64,000 bases of DNA, from NCBI GenBank assembly GCA_903845935.1, contig CAIMZI010000118.1, forward strand, positions 1 through 64,000, given 5' to 3'. Within the stretch, counting starts at the first letter, position 1, and each line of letters begins with the position of its first letter. Shown here piece by piece: positions 9,375 to 17,867 of this stretch. Below the pieces are notes generated by a model. The model searched no databases. It worked only from the letters and a program-made list of their open reading frames with translations, and was not told the DNA's origin. Source of the stretch: an uncultured beta proteobacterium (GTDB lineage Bacteria > Pseudomonadota > Gammaproteobacteria > Burkholderiales > Burkholderiaceae_C). The translations under genes and the position numbers were made by a program.

Positions 9375-10165
9375 GCCGTCAGCCCGCCGATGGCTGGCAA
9401 GGCCGAGTCCAGCACCACCAGACGCAGGCCGGTGGCGTTCAGGCCCGTGGTTGCGTTCAGGCCCGGTGCGTGCAGATAGACCTGGACCGGTGCCTCAGCC
9501 GTCGCTGCCAGACCTAGTAGCTTGAGCTCGCGCCGAAAAAATGCCAGCAGCGCCTGGGTCGTGGGTAGGCTGATCTGCTGCGAATGCACGCGGTTCCAAC
9601 CATCCAGGTTCCAGCTGCCCCAGCTAACCCGGTCTGCTTCCCAATGGATCAGCCAGGCCTCGTCTGCCAGGTGCTTGCGGTGTGAGCGCAGCGCCGAGCT
9701 AAAGGCCGTGCTAATCGAGGTCACCGGTGGCAGGGTGCCCGCGCAGCGTGCGTGCAGCAGGTCCAGCAGCGACTGCGGAATCGCCACCGACAGGCGCGCC
9801 GCACCGGGCGCATCCTGGGTGAATGCGAAGTGCCATCCGGCACTGGACTGGGCGCCATAGACATCGTCAAATTGCAGCATCGCCAGGGCACAGTCTTCCT
9901 GGTGGTTGCGCAGCTGCGCCTGCCAGGGGGCACAGGCATAGCGCACCAGTCCGTCCGACAGAATCACGCGGGTTTGCTGGTAGCGTGCGGTTTTAGTCAG
10001 ACTAGCGCAGGCATCGCTCAGTCCTTGCCAGCCGTCGGCGGCGTGGACCGCCACGGCCACCGCTGGCAGCGCCGTGCGGCGGCGCCGCCAGCCACTACAG
10101 GCGACGGCGCGCACGCCCTGGGGCGACACCTGCAGCGTCAATACATCAGGCAATAAAAGTGACAC
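9371..10165 (-). CDS. PilM/GspL-N-like actin-fold secretion protein
   Basis: Position and overlap with gspE and pilN-like genes; weak sequence motifs only. Confidence 0.5.
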   Translation of the reverse strand: MSLLLPDVLTLQVSPQGVRAVACSGWRRRRTALPAVAVAVHAADGWQGLSDACASLTKTARYQQTRVILSDGLVRYACAPWQAQLRNHQEDCALAMLQFDDVYGAQSSAGWHFAFTQDAPGAARLSVAIPQSLLDLLHARCAGTLPPVTSISTAFSSALRSHRKHLADEAWLIHWEADRVSWGSWNLDGWNRVHSQQISLPTTQALLAFFRRELKLLGLAATAEAPVQVYLHAPGLNATTGLNATGLRLVVLDSALPAIGGLTA

Positions 10166-11834
10166 GGTTGATTTCGCTTAAGGTGGTTTCGCCGCGGCGC
10201 ACCAGGTCCAATGCGGACGCGCGCAACAGCCGCGTTCCATTGGCCTGGGCCGCTTGTTTGAGTTGGCGGATCGGGGCACGGGCAATGATCAGCTCGCGGA
10301 TTTCGTCGTTCATGTGCAGCACCTCGGCAATTGCCTTGCGGCCCTTGAAGCCACTGCCACGGCAGTGACCACAACCGGTGCCGGCCTTGAACTGCCAGCC
10401 GATCACATCGCTGGCTTGCAGGCCCGAGACCTGCAGCAGTTCCTCGCTCGGGTGGTCGGCTTCGCAGCAGTGCACGCAGTTGACGCGCAACAGGCGCTGC
10501 GCCAGCACGCCGTTCAGCGCCGACACCAGGCTGTACATGTCCACGCCCATGTGCATGAAGCGCCCGATCACGTCAAACACATTGTTGGCGTGTACGGTGG
10601 TGAACACCAGATGGCCGGTCAGCGCCGATTGGATGGCAATCTGCGCGGTCTCGGAGTCGCGGATTTCGCCGACCATGATCTTGTCCGGGTCGTGGCGCAA
10701 GATGGAGCGCAGGCCGCGCGCAAAGGTCAGGCCCTTTTTTTCGTTGACCGGAATCTGCAGCACGCCGGGCAACTGGTATTCCACCGGGTCTTCAATGGTG
10801 ACGATTTTTTCCGAGCCATTGTTGATTTCGGAAATGGCGGCATACAGAGTGGTGGTCTTGCCGCTGCCGGTGGGGCCGGTCACCAGCATCATGCCGTAGG
10901 GCTCGCTGGCCAGGCGACGCAGCACCAGGGCCACGTCCTCGTCAAAGCCCAGGGTGGTGAGCTGCAGACCCTTCATCTGGTCGGACAGCGATTGTTTGTC
11001 CAGAATCCGCAGCACCGCGTCTTCGCCATGGATGCTGGGGATGATGGAGACGCGCAGGTCGATCAGCCGACCCTGCAGGCTGACCCGAAAGCGCCCGTCC
11101 TGCGGTACCCGGCTCTCGGAAATATCCAGCTCCGACATCACCTTGATGCGCGAGATGGTCTGCCCGGCCAGCTCCGCCGAGTCGGCCGAGCCCACCGTGC
11201 TGAGCACGCCGTCGACCCGGTATTTGATGACCATGCCTGAGCTGGTGGATTCCAGGTGGATGTCGCTGGCGCCGGCGCGCAGCGCGTCAAACACGGTGGA
11301 GTTGACGAACTTGATGACCGGGCTGGCGTCCTCGCTGATGCCTCTAAAGCTCAGCTCCTCGACACTGCTGTCGGGCGGGGCCTGGGTATCCTCGCGCCCC
11401 ACCAGCGACTCCATGGCGCGCAGGCCGCCCTCGAACTGGTGCAGCCAGGCGGCAATGTCGCTGCGGTGCGCCAGACAGCGCTGCACCGAGCTGTCAAACA
11501 GCGCATCCGACCAGGTGCGCAGGCGTTCGTCAAAGGGGTCGGACAACACCAGGCGCAACTGGCCCTGCTGGTTCTGCAACAGCAGGCATTCGCGCCTGAG
11601 CATCTCGCCAAAGGGTAGGCGCTCGATGGCCGCCTCCAGCAGATGCAGCGCCGCCATGGAGAGCACCGGCAGTTCCAGCTGCTGACCCAGAACGGCGCTG
11701 AAGTCCTCGTCTTCCAGTTGCAGGGCTTCCTGCAGCAGCTCCACCAAGGCTCGGCCACTTTGGGGCGCTTGGCTGCGGGACTGCGCCAGCGCCTGGGCAA
11801 AGGGCAGGCTTGTCACTTCGTTCAGGGTGCTCAT
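10146..11834 (-). CDS. gspE: Type II secretion ATPase GspE
   Basis: Walker A GPTGSGKTTTLYAAI, Asp box EDPVEY, Walker B GEIRDSETAQIAIQSALTGHLVFTTVHAN, zinc CVHC...CGHC. Confidence 0.95.
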   Translation of the reverse strand: MSTLNEVTSLPFAQALAQSRSQAPQSGRALVELLQEALQLEDEDFSAVLGQQLELPVLSMAALHLLEAAIERLPFGEMLRRECLLLQNQQGQLRLVLSDPFDERLRTWSDALFDSSVQRCLAHRSDIAAWLHQFEGGLRAMESLVGREDTQAPPDSSVEELSFRGISEDASPVIKFVNSTVFDALRAGASDIHLESTSSGMVIKYRVDGVLSTVGSADSAELAGQTISRIKVMSELDISESRVPQDGRFRVSLQGRLIDLRVSIIPSIHGEDAVLRILDKQSLSDQMKGLQLTTLGFDEDVALVLRRLASEPYGMMLVTGPTGSGKTTTLYAAISEINNGSEKIVTIEDPVEYQLPGVLQIPVNEKKGLTFARGLRSILRHDPDKIMVGEIRDSETAQIAIQSALTGHLVFTTVHANNVFDVIGRFMHMGVDMYSLVSALNGVLAQRLLRVNCVHCCEADHPSEELLQVSGLQASDVIGWQFKAGTGCGHCRGSGFKGRKAIAEVLHMNDEIRELIIARAPIRQLKQAAQANGTRLLRASALDLVRRGETTLSEINRVTFIA

Positions 11835-13024
11835 CGGATGCTTCCCGCCAGTTCAAAAATCGGGAAGTACATCACGACCACGATAAAGCCAATCACCAGA
11901 CCGATAAAGGCCATCAGCAGCGGCTCGAAAAGTTTCACAAACATGTCTATCCACTGGCTGATTTCGCTGTCGTAAAACTGCGCAATGCGCTCCATCATTT
12001 CGCCCATCTGGCCGGTGCGCTCGCCCACGCGCAGCATGCGCGCCGACACCGCCGTGGTCAGACCGGCAAGCTCCATGGATTTGGAAATCGGCACCCCCTG
12101 GCGCACCGATTGCATGGCGGTCTGCAACTGCTGTCCCAGGGCGCCGGGCAGCAGGCCCATCACCAGTTCCAGCGAGGCCACGGCCGGCATGCCGCCGCGC
12201 AGCAGCATGCCCAGCGAGCGGTAAAAGCGCGCCAGCTGGTAGATGCGGATGCGCTCGCCGATGGTGGGCAGTTTTTGCAGGGCATGTACCAGCTTGGCTG
12301 CGGTGCCGGGGCGCGACAACCAGATCGCGATGGACACGATGCCGGTGGCGATAGCGCCCAGCAACAAGAGGCCGTAGTCGTGCGCAAAGTGGCCCCAGGA
12401 AATCAGCAGTTGCGACATCCAGGGCACCTCGCCTCCCAGATCCTCAAAGATGCGGGCAAAGCGCGGCACCACGTAGCCCAGCAGGAATGCAATCACCAGG
12501 CTGCCGGCAAAAATCAGCAGGGCCGGATAGATGCTGGCGCTGATCACCTTCTTTTTGACGCCGTCGAGCTGGCCTTGGTAGGCCACATATTTTTCCAACG
12601 CCTCGGGCAGGCCGCCGGTGCGTTCGCTGGCGCGCACGGTAGCCACAAACAGGGGCGGAAAAACCGTAGGGAATTGCGCCAGGGCGCTGGACAGCGAACT
12701 GCCCTGGAACAAATGGTCCACCAGTTTTTCCAGCAGGGCGCGGCGCTCGGCGTGGCTTTCTTTTTCGCACAGGGTCTCAATCGACTCCACCAGTGCCAGG
12801 CCGGCATTCAACAGCGTCAGCAGTTCCTGGCCAAATTGTGCCAGCGGAAAGGCCGCCGGTCTGCGCCCACTGCGCGCCAGCCAGGCGTTGCCCGTGGCCT
12901 GCACCGACAGCACCCGCAGGCCGCGTTGAAGCGCCAGGGCACGCGCCTGGTCGACGCCTGGCGCCTCCAGTTGCAAGGTCTGCAGGCCGGCTCGGCTGTC
13001 TACATAGCGAACGGAAAACTGCAT
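11831..13024 (-). CDS. gspF: Type II secretion inner-membrane platform protein GspF
   Basis: FAQELLTLLNAGLALVESIE, multiple TM helices, GERTGQMGEMMERIAQFYD; start at MQFSVRYVD. Confidence 0.92.
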   Translation of the reverse strand: MQFSVRYVDSRAGLQTLQLEAPGVDQARALALQRGLRVLSVQATGNAWLARSGRRPAAFPLAQFGQELLTLLNAGLALVESIETLCEKESHAERRALLEKLVDHLFQGSSLSSALAQFPTVFPPLFVATVRASERTGGLPEALEKYVAYQGQLDGVKKKVISASIYPALLIFAGSLVIAFLLGYVVPRFARIFEDLGGEVPWMSQLLISWGHFAHDYGLLLLGAIATGIVSIAIWLSRPGTAAKLVHALQKLPTIGERIRIYQLARFYRSLGMLLRGGMPAVASLELVMGLLPGALGQQLQTAMQSVRQGVPISKSMELAGLTTAVSARMLRVGERTGQMGEMMERIAQFYDSEISQWIDMFVKLFEPLLMAFIGLVIGFIVVVMYFPIFELAGSIR

Positions 13025-13031
13025 GCAGCGC

Positions 13032-13451
13032 TTATTCCCAGCTGACGATGTCTGCGTCTTCGCCGGTGCCGCCGGCCACGCCGTCGCGACCAAAGGAGAT
13101 GATGTCGTATTCGCCGTGGCTGCCGGGGCGCTTGTAGGTATAGGCGTTGCCCCAAGGATCGGTGGGCACGCCCTTCTTTAGGTAGGGGCCGTCCCAGCGC
13201 GCCTCATCCGCGGGCTTGGCACCCAGCGCCGCCAGGCCTTGTTCGGTCGTGGGGTAGTGGCCGGTGTCCAAGCGATACTGGTCCAGCGCCTTACCAAAGG
13301 ACTCGATTTGTGCCTTGGTGACCTTAACCTCCGACTTGCCGACCTGCTTGAAATACATGGGCGCCACATAGCCCACCAGCAGGCCGATGATGACCATCAC
13401 CACCAGCAGTTCGAGCAGCGTGAAGCCGCGATTATTTTGCTTGCGTGTCAT
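13032..13451 (-). CDS. gspG: Major type II pseudopilin GspG
   Basis: NRGFTLLELLVVMVIIGLLVGYVAP, LDTGHYPTTEQGLAAL, DPWGNAYTYKRPGSHGEYDIISFGRDGVAGG. Confidence 0.95.
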   Translation of the reverse strand: MTRKQNNRGFTLLELLVVMVIIGLLVGYVAPMYFKQVGKSEVKVTKAQIESFGKALDQYRLDTGHYPTTEQGLAALGAKPADEARWDGPYLKKGVPTDPWGNAYTYKRPGSHGEYDIISFGRDGVAGGTGEDADIVSWE

Positions 13452-13452
13452 G

Positions 13453-14067
13453 TCATCCCTTGCTCTGTTCGTGCAACTCATGCACCAGTTGCTCGGCCGC
13501 AGGGAAGCCCTCGAACTTGACCCAGGCCTTGTGCTTGCCGCCGCTGACAAAGATAAAGGAGTCATGGTTCATCTTGTCGCCGCGGTAGGTGCCAAAGGCC
13601 TTTTGCAAGGCCACCACATTGGCTAGCGTGCCGCTGTAGTGCTGCCAAGCGGGCAGGGCGCCTAGCTTCTTGCTATAGGCCAGCAGGCGCGCCGGGGTGT
13701 CGTATTCGGGGTCTATCGACACCGACACGATGCGCACCTGGTCCAGCTCCTTGCCCAGCAGAGTCTGCAGATTGGCAAGGATCTGGCTGGTGATGGGGCA
13801 GACCGCGGTGCAGGAGGTGTAGATAAAGGCCAGCACCACCGGCTTGCCGCTGTCGAGTTCATTGCGAATGTTGACCTTGGTACCGTCCTGGCGCACCAGG
13901 CTTCCGTTGTTCAGGTTGACATCGACCAGGCTGCGCTTGGCCTCGCCGCCCATATCCATGGCGGAGTGCATATCGCCATGGGCCTGGGCTGCAGGCAGAA
14001 TCGCCAGTTGCAGCAGGAGCAGCAGGCCGGCCAGGCGGGTCGAAAAATAAAGTTTGGAATGTGTCAT
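13453..14067 (-). CDS. SCO1/SenC-type copper chaperone
   Basis: Signal peptide, FIYTSCTAVCPITSQ (CxxxC), SVSIDPEYDTPARLLAYSKKLG, distal His in MNHDSFIFV. Confidence 0.88.
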   Translation of the reverse strand: MTHSKLYFSTRLAGLLLLLQLAILPAAQAHGDMHSAMDMGGEAKRSLVDVNLNNGSLVRQDGTKVNIRNELDSGKPVVLAFIYTSCTAVCPITSQILANLQTLLGKELDQVRIVSVSIDPEYDTPARLLAYSKKLGALPAWQHYSGTLANVVALQKAFGTYRGDKMNHDSFIFVSGGKHKAWVKFEGFPAAEQLVHELHEQSKG

Positions 14068-14070
14068 GGT

Positions 14071-14526
14071 TTAGTTGCCCAGGCCCGTGAGGTAACTTTC
14101 GCGATCGATCTTCAAGTATTTGCGTGCGGATGCCAGATTGCCATTGGCGCCGCCGTTGAAACTGGCTTGTTGCACCATCAGTTCGCGGTACTTCTGTTCT
14201 GCCGGAGCGCTCGCGTCAAGACGCTCCTGCACGGCCGCCAGCGCTGCGCTGCGCTCTGGCCTGGCAGCAAAACCTGCAGTGTCCGTAGCCGCTCCGGAGG
14301 CCGCCAGGTTGGCGGGTGCCAGTGCGGAGCCGGCCTGGGCCGGACTGGCTACTGCAGACTCCACCAGCACTTCCTGACCCTGCTCGCCGTTGTCGAGGTT
14401 GCTCAGTTCGATGGCGCCGCTGTCTGCCGTGCGCTGGTACACCGCATCAGCGGCCAGGGCCGGTGTCAACAGGGCAGCGCCGACCGACAGCAGCAGGGAG
14501 ATGGTCAGTGTTTTGGCTTGCATCAT
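14071..14526 (-). CDS. Exported protein of unknown function
   Basis: Signal peptide, 151 aa, embedded in operon; no family recognised. Confidence 0.6.
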   Translation of the reverse strand: MMQAKTLTISLLLSVGAALLTPALAADAVYQRTADSGAIELSNLDNGEQGQEVLVESAVASPAQAGSALAPANLAASGAATDTAGFAARPERSAALAAVQERLDASAPAEQKYRELMVQQASFNGGANGNLASARKYLKIDRESYLTGLGN

Positions 14527-14550
14527 GGTTTTGCTTTCGGGTTGGAGCGA

Positions 14551-15237
14551 TTACTTGGCCTCGACCAGTTCCACGTCAAAGCGCAGCGCCTGGTTGGGGG
14601 CTATCAGGCGACCGGCACCGCGCTCGCCATAGGCCAGTTGGGCCGGGATAAAGACCTGCCATTTGGAGCCCACCGGCATCAGCAACATGGCCTCGCGCCA
14701 GCCGGGTATGACGCCGGAAAGTTTGAAGGAGGCGGGCTTGCCCGGCGCGGTGGCATCGAATTCGGTGCCGTCCAGCAACTGGCCCTTGTAGTTGGCCTGC
14801 ACCGTCATGGCCTCGGTGGCGCGCGCTCCGTGGCCTTCCTTCACGATGCTGTATTGCAGGCCGCTGGGCAGGGTGATCACGCCAGGCTTTTTGGCATTGG
14901 CGGCAAAAAAGTCATCGCTTATTTTTTGATTGGCTTCGGCCTCGAGCTTGCGTGCCGCAATCATCTTGCGGCGCACTTCTTGTTCCAATTCATTGACCTG
15001 GTGCTTGACTTCGGCGTCAGACATCAGCAGTTTGCCGGTGCCGGCTGCATCGCGCAGGCCGCGCACCACAGCCTCCAGATCGAAGCTGACGTCTTGCGCC
15101 TTGAAGTTGCGCACCATGTCGGCACCTACTGCGTAGCTGGTGGCCTCCAGCGGCGTCTTAAAGGCTGAGGTCTGTGCCGCGGCTGCCGTGGCCAACAGGG
15201 CGCAGGCGATGCACAGGGCTAAGGGTTTGATTTGCAT
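14551..15237 (-). CDS. FKBP-type peptidyl-prolyl cis-trans isomerase, periplasmic
   Basis: Signal peptide; FkpA-like N-terminal helices; VQANYKGQLLDGTEFDAT...LPVGSKWQVFIPAQLAYGERG; DVELVE. Confidence 0.9.
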   Translation of the reverse strand: MQIKPLALCIACALLATAAAAQTSAFKTPLEATSYAVGADMVRNFKAQDVSFDLEAVVRGLRDAAGTGKLLMSDAEVKHQVNELEQEVRRKMIAARKLEAEANQKISDDFFAANAKKPGVITLPSGLQYSIVKEGHGARATEAMTVQANYKGQLLDGTEFDATAPGKPASFKLSGVIPGWREAMLLMPVGSKWQVFIPAQLAYGERGAGRLIAPNQALRFDVELVEAK

Positions 15238-15257
15238 ACAATTTTCCTTGTCGAGGT

Positions 15258-17081
15258 TCAGGGCACGATCCAGTCGGAGATCGCTTCGAGTGTATGTGCG
15301 GGGCCGGGCGCCAGGCGCACGATATAGGCGCCGCGCGAGGCATAACGCTGGCCGGGGCCCAACGTCAAGTGCGGATAGATGGTGGTGCCTTCGCTGATTC
15401 CCACGCCAAAGGCCCGGCGCTGAGCGCCCTCGGCATTGAGCGCGTCCGGTACCGCCGTGCCACTCAGGCTTTCGCTCTTCACCGCCACACGGCCCAGGCG
15501 GCCCAGTGTCTGGCGATCGCGGCTTTCTTGCCAGGCCTTGGCGCTTTCGCGCTTGCCCAACATGTCCTCGGTGCGCTCCATCAGGTAGTCGCGGTACAGG
15601 TTGTCCAGCATGTCCTGCAAGGTGTCGGTCATCAGATTCAGTGAGAAAAACAGTTCCGACTGCAGCACTTCGTCAACCAGCGGAATGTTGCGCAGCTTGA
15701 GCCAGGCATGCAGATAGGCCAGGTTGGCGGCGCGCTCTTGCGGCAGCTGGTAGGGATAGATGCCGTGCAGCACCGGCTGCCAGGCAGCAGGCACGGTGGA
15801 CCAGGCCGCGTCTTGCCCCAGCGTGCTGGAGGCATAGAACTGCACTCCCTGGGGCGGCGTCAGCATCTCCAGCAGTGGCCACTGCGCAGGGCTTAGCCAC
15901 AGGGCCACGGCGTCACCCGCATGGGTGGCCTGAAGGGCTTTGCGCAGGCTGACCAAGGCCTGGGCCGGGTCGGCACTGAGTGCCACGTCTTGCAAGGCAT
16001 GGCCTTTGGGCAGCCAGGCCTGGCGCAGTTCCGTGGCAGCGGCCCGGGCGGCTGCGTTGTCTGCCGAAACCACCTGAACCATCTGCCGCACGGGTGCAGC
16101 GTCGGCCAGGTAGCTGGCCAGCACGTCGGCTTCAAGTGCCACACCGCGCGAGAAATACAGCCCGTATTGCGCATCGCCCGCTGTGGCCAAGGCCACGCTG
16201 GGAAACCAGCAGGGCAAGGCCTGGCTGCGACAAAACGCATCCACCGGCGCCCAGTTGGAGTCCGACAGGCCCGACAGCAGCGCGAACACCGGTGTGGCGG
16301 CATAGTGCGCATTCAGTTGGGCGCCCCAGGTGTCGGCGCTGCCGCTGAGCTCCCAGACCTGCACGTCCCAGTGCCGCTCGGTTTGGGTGGCAAAGCTGGC
16401 GGCTGCGGCCATGTGGCGCTTGCGCGGCGCGGTGCTGCTGTTTTTGGAGGCCAGGGCCGACTGCAGCATGGACTTGAAAACACTGCGGCGTGCTTCGCTG
16501 ACCTCGGGGGTGATCACGGTGGCAAAGCGAATCACATCCTTGCCAACGCCGGGCGAGTATTCGGAGGACAGCTGCTGCAGGTAGCTGCGCAAGGCTTGCA
16601 GCTCGGACGGCTGCAGTGTGAAGTGCGGCATGACATCGCTGACCTGGCGGCCTGCGGGACTGATGCCATCCTGTAGCAGGTGGCCCAGGGTCGCCTCGGT
16701 ATAACCCGACAGGCCCCGGTTCAGGGTTTTGCCGCGGCGTCCGTCTACATTGGCCATCACCAGATCGTCGGCCTGTCCAAATAAATAACGCTGGCTGATG
16801 GGGGGCACGCGCGCCTGCCCCTCCACACTGCCCATGCCGCTGGCGCGGTGGCAGTTGGTACAGGCCGCGTCGCGTCCGCTCAGGGCCGCGCCGCTGTTGC
16901 GCGTGGCCTGCAGGGCTGCACCGGATGCCAGGCGGCCCTCCACGTAAATAAGCCGCCCCTGTTCCACCAGATCAGGCTGCAACGCCGTGTCGGGCAATGC
17001 CGCCGCAGCGCACACGCCGCCCAGAAAGCTGGCCAGCAGCAGGCAGGCGCGCAGGCCGACAGGAAACAGGGAGATGGACAT
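15258..17081 (-). CDS. Secreted c-type cytochrome fused to periplasmic-binding-protein-like domain (MofC-like by position)
   Basis: Signal peptide, single heme motif CTNCH with GMGSVEGQARVPPIS; long C-terminal region resembling a type 1 periplasmic binding fold. Confidence 0.75.
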   Translation of the reverse strand: MSISLFPVGLRACLLLASFLGGVCAAAALPDTALQPDLVEQGRLIYVEGRLASGAALQATRNSGAALSGRDAACTNCHRASGMGSVEGQARVPPISQRYLFGQADDLVMANVDGRRGKTLNRGLSGYTEATLGHLLQDGISPAGRQVSDVMPHFTLQPSELQALRSYLQQLSSEYSPGVGKDVIRFATVITPEVSEARRSVFKSMLQSALASKNSSTAPRKRHMAAAASFATQTERHWDVQVWELSGSADTWGAQLNAHYAATPVFALLSGLSDSNWAPVDAFCRSQALPCWFPSVALATAGDAQYGLYFSRGVALEADVLASYLADAAPVRQMVQVVSADNAAARAAATELRQAWLPKGHALQDVALSADPAQALVSLRKALQATHAGDAVALWLSPAQWPLLEMLTPPQGVQFYASSTLGQDAAWSTVPAAWQPVLHGIYPYQLPQERAANLAYLHAWLKLRNIPLVDEVLQSELFFSLNLMTDTLQDMLDNLYRDYLMERTEDMLGKRESAKAWQESRDRQTLGRLGRVAVKSESLSGTAVPDALNAEGAQRRAFGVGISEGTTIYPHLTLGPGQRYASRGAYIVRLAPGPAHTLEAISDWIVP

Positions 17082-17788
17082 TAGCGCTGTGCCGGGGTAG
17101 TGCCCAACAGTTCAATGTCATATACCAGCAGCTCGTTGGGGCCAATGTCACTGCCGACACCGCGCTCACCGTAGCCCATGTTGGGCGGGATCCAGAGTGT
17201 CCAGTGCGAACCCACGTTCATGTGCTGTATGCCGGCACGCAGGCCGTTGAACAGATCGTAGAGTTTGGTCGTGCCAGCCTTGCCTGGCTCGGTGGCATCA
17301 AACTGTGTGCCGTCCAGCAGCGTGCCGCGGTATTTGATTTGCACCGTGTCGGAGTCCAACGGCAGCGGACCTTGACCGGCCTGAAGCACCTTGTACTGCA
17401 GGCCGCCAGGAAGGGTGACGACGCCGTCACGGCTCTTGTTGGACTGCAAAAATTCTTCCGCTTTTTTGCGGTTTTCAAAGCTCAGGGCGCGCAGATTGAC
17501 TGAGGTCTTTTGCCGCATCTGGAGCTGAAATTCTCCAATGACCTTGCGAAATTCTTTTTCGGACAGTTGCGCGCGAATGCCTGCCAACCCATCCTGCATG
17601 CCCCGCATCACCATGTCGGGATCCAGTGGCACATCGCCCTTCTTGAAGTTGCGCGCCACGTCCATGCCTATGGCATAGCTCAGCTTGTCCTGCTCGCGCA
17701 GTGGCTGGCCTTGTTCGGCATGTACCACCATCGCTACCAGCGCCATCACCAGCGTGGCCCACGTTCTAAACCTATTCATCACTTTCAT
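17081..17788 (-). CDS. FKBP-type peptidyl-prolyl cis-trans isomerase (MofB-like by position)
   Basis: IKYRGTLLDGTQFDATEPGKAGTTKLYDLFNGLRAGIQHMNVGSHWTLWIPPNMGYGERG; FkpA-like N-terminus. Confidence 0.88.
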   Translation of the reverse strand: MKVMNRFRTWATLVMALVAMVVHAEQGQPLREQDKLSYAIGMDVARNFKKGDVPLDPDMVMRGMQDGLAGIRAQLSEKEFRKVIGEFQLQMRQKTSVNLRALSFENRKKAEEFLQSNKSRDGVVTLPGGLQYKVLQAGQGPLPLDSDTVQIKYRGTLLDGTQFDATEPGKAGTTKLYDLFNGLRAGIQHMNVGSHWTLWIPPNMGYGERGVGSDIGPNELLVYDIELLGTTPAQR

Positions 17789-17818
17789 CCCTCACCATTC
17801 TTTGTTCTATTTTAAAGA

Positions 17819-17857
17819 AACGGCGCCACCCTTGCAGGCGGCGCCGTTCATTTTTTT
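17819..17857 (-). terminator. Intrinsic terminator between multicopper oxidase gene and downstream PPIase gene
   Basis: Perfect 9-bp stem AACGGCGCC/GGCGCCGTT, 12-nt loop; minus-strand tail TCTTT, plus-strand tail CATTTTTTT. Confidence 0.8.
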
Positions 17858-17867
17858 ACTTACACAT

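Noticed and set aside
9429-9475. Short duplication encoding GLNATTGLNATGL in the PilM-like gene
   Set aside because: Only two short imperfect units; no functional implication that can be supported
10254-13045. Long plus-strand ORFs (328 aa and 411 aa) opposite gspE/gspF
   Set aside because: Shadow ORFs opposite strongly conserved T2SS genes
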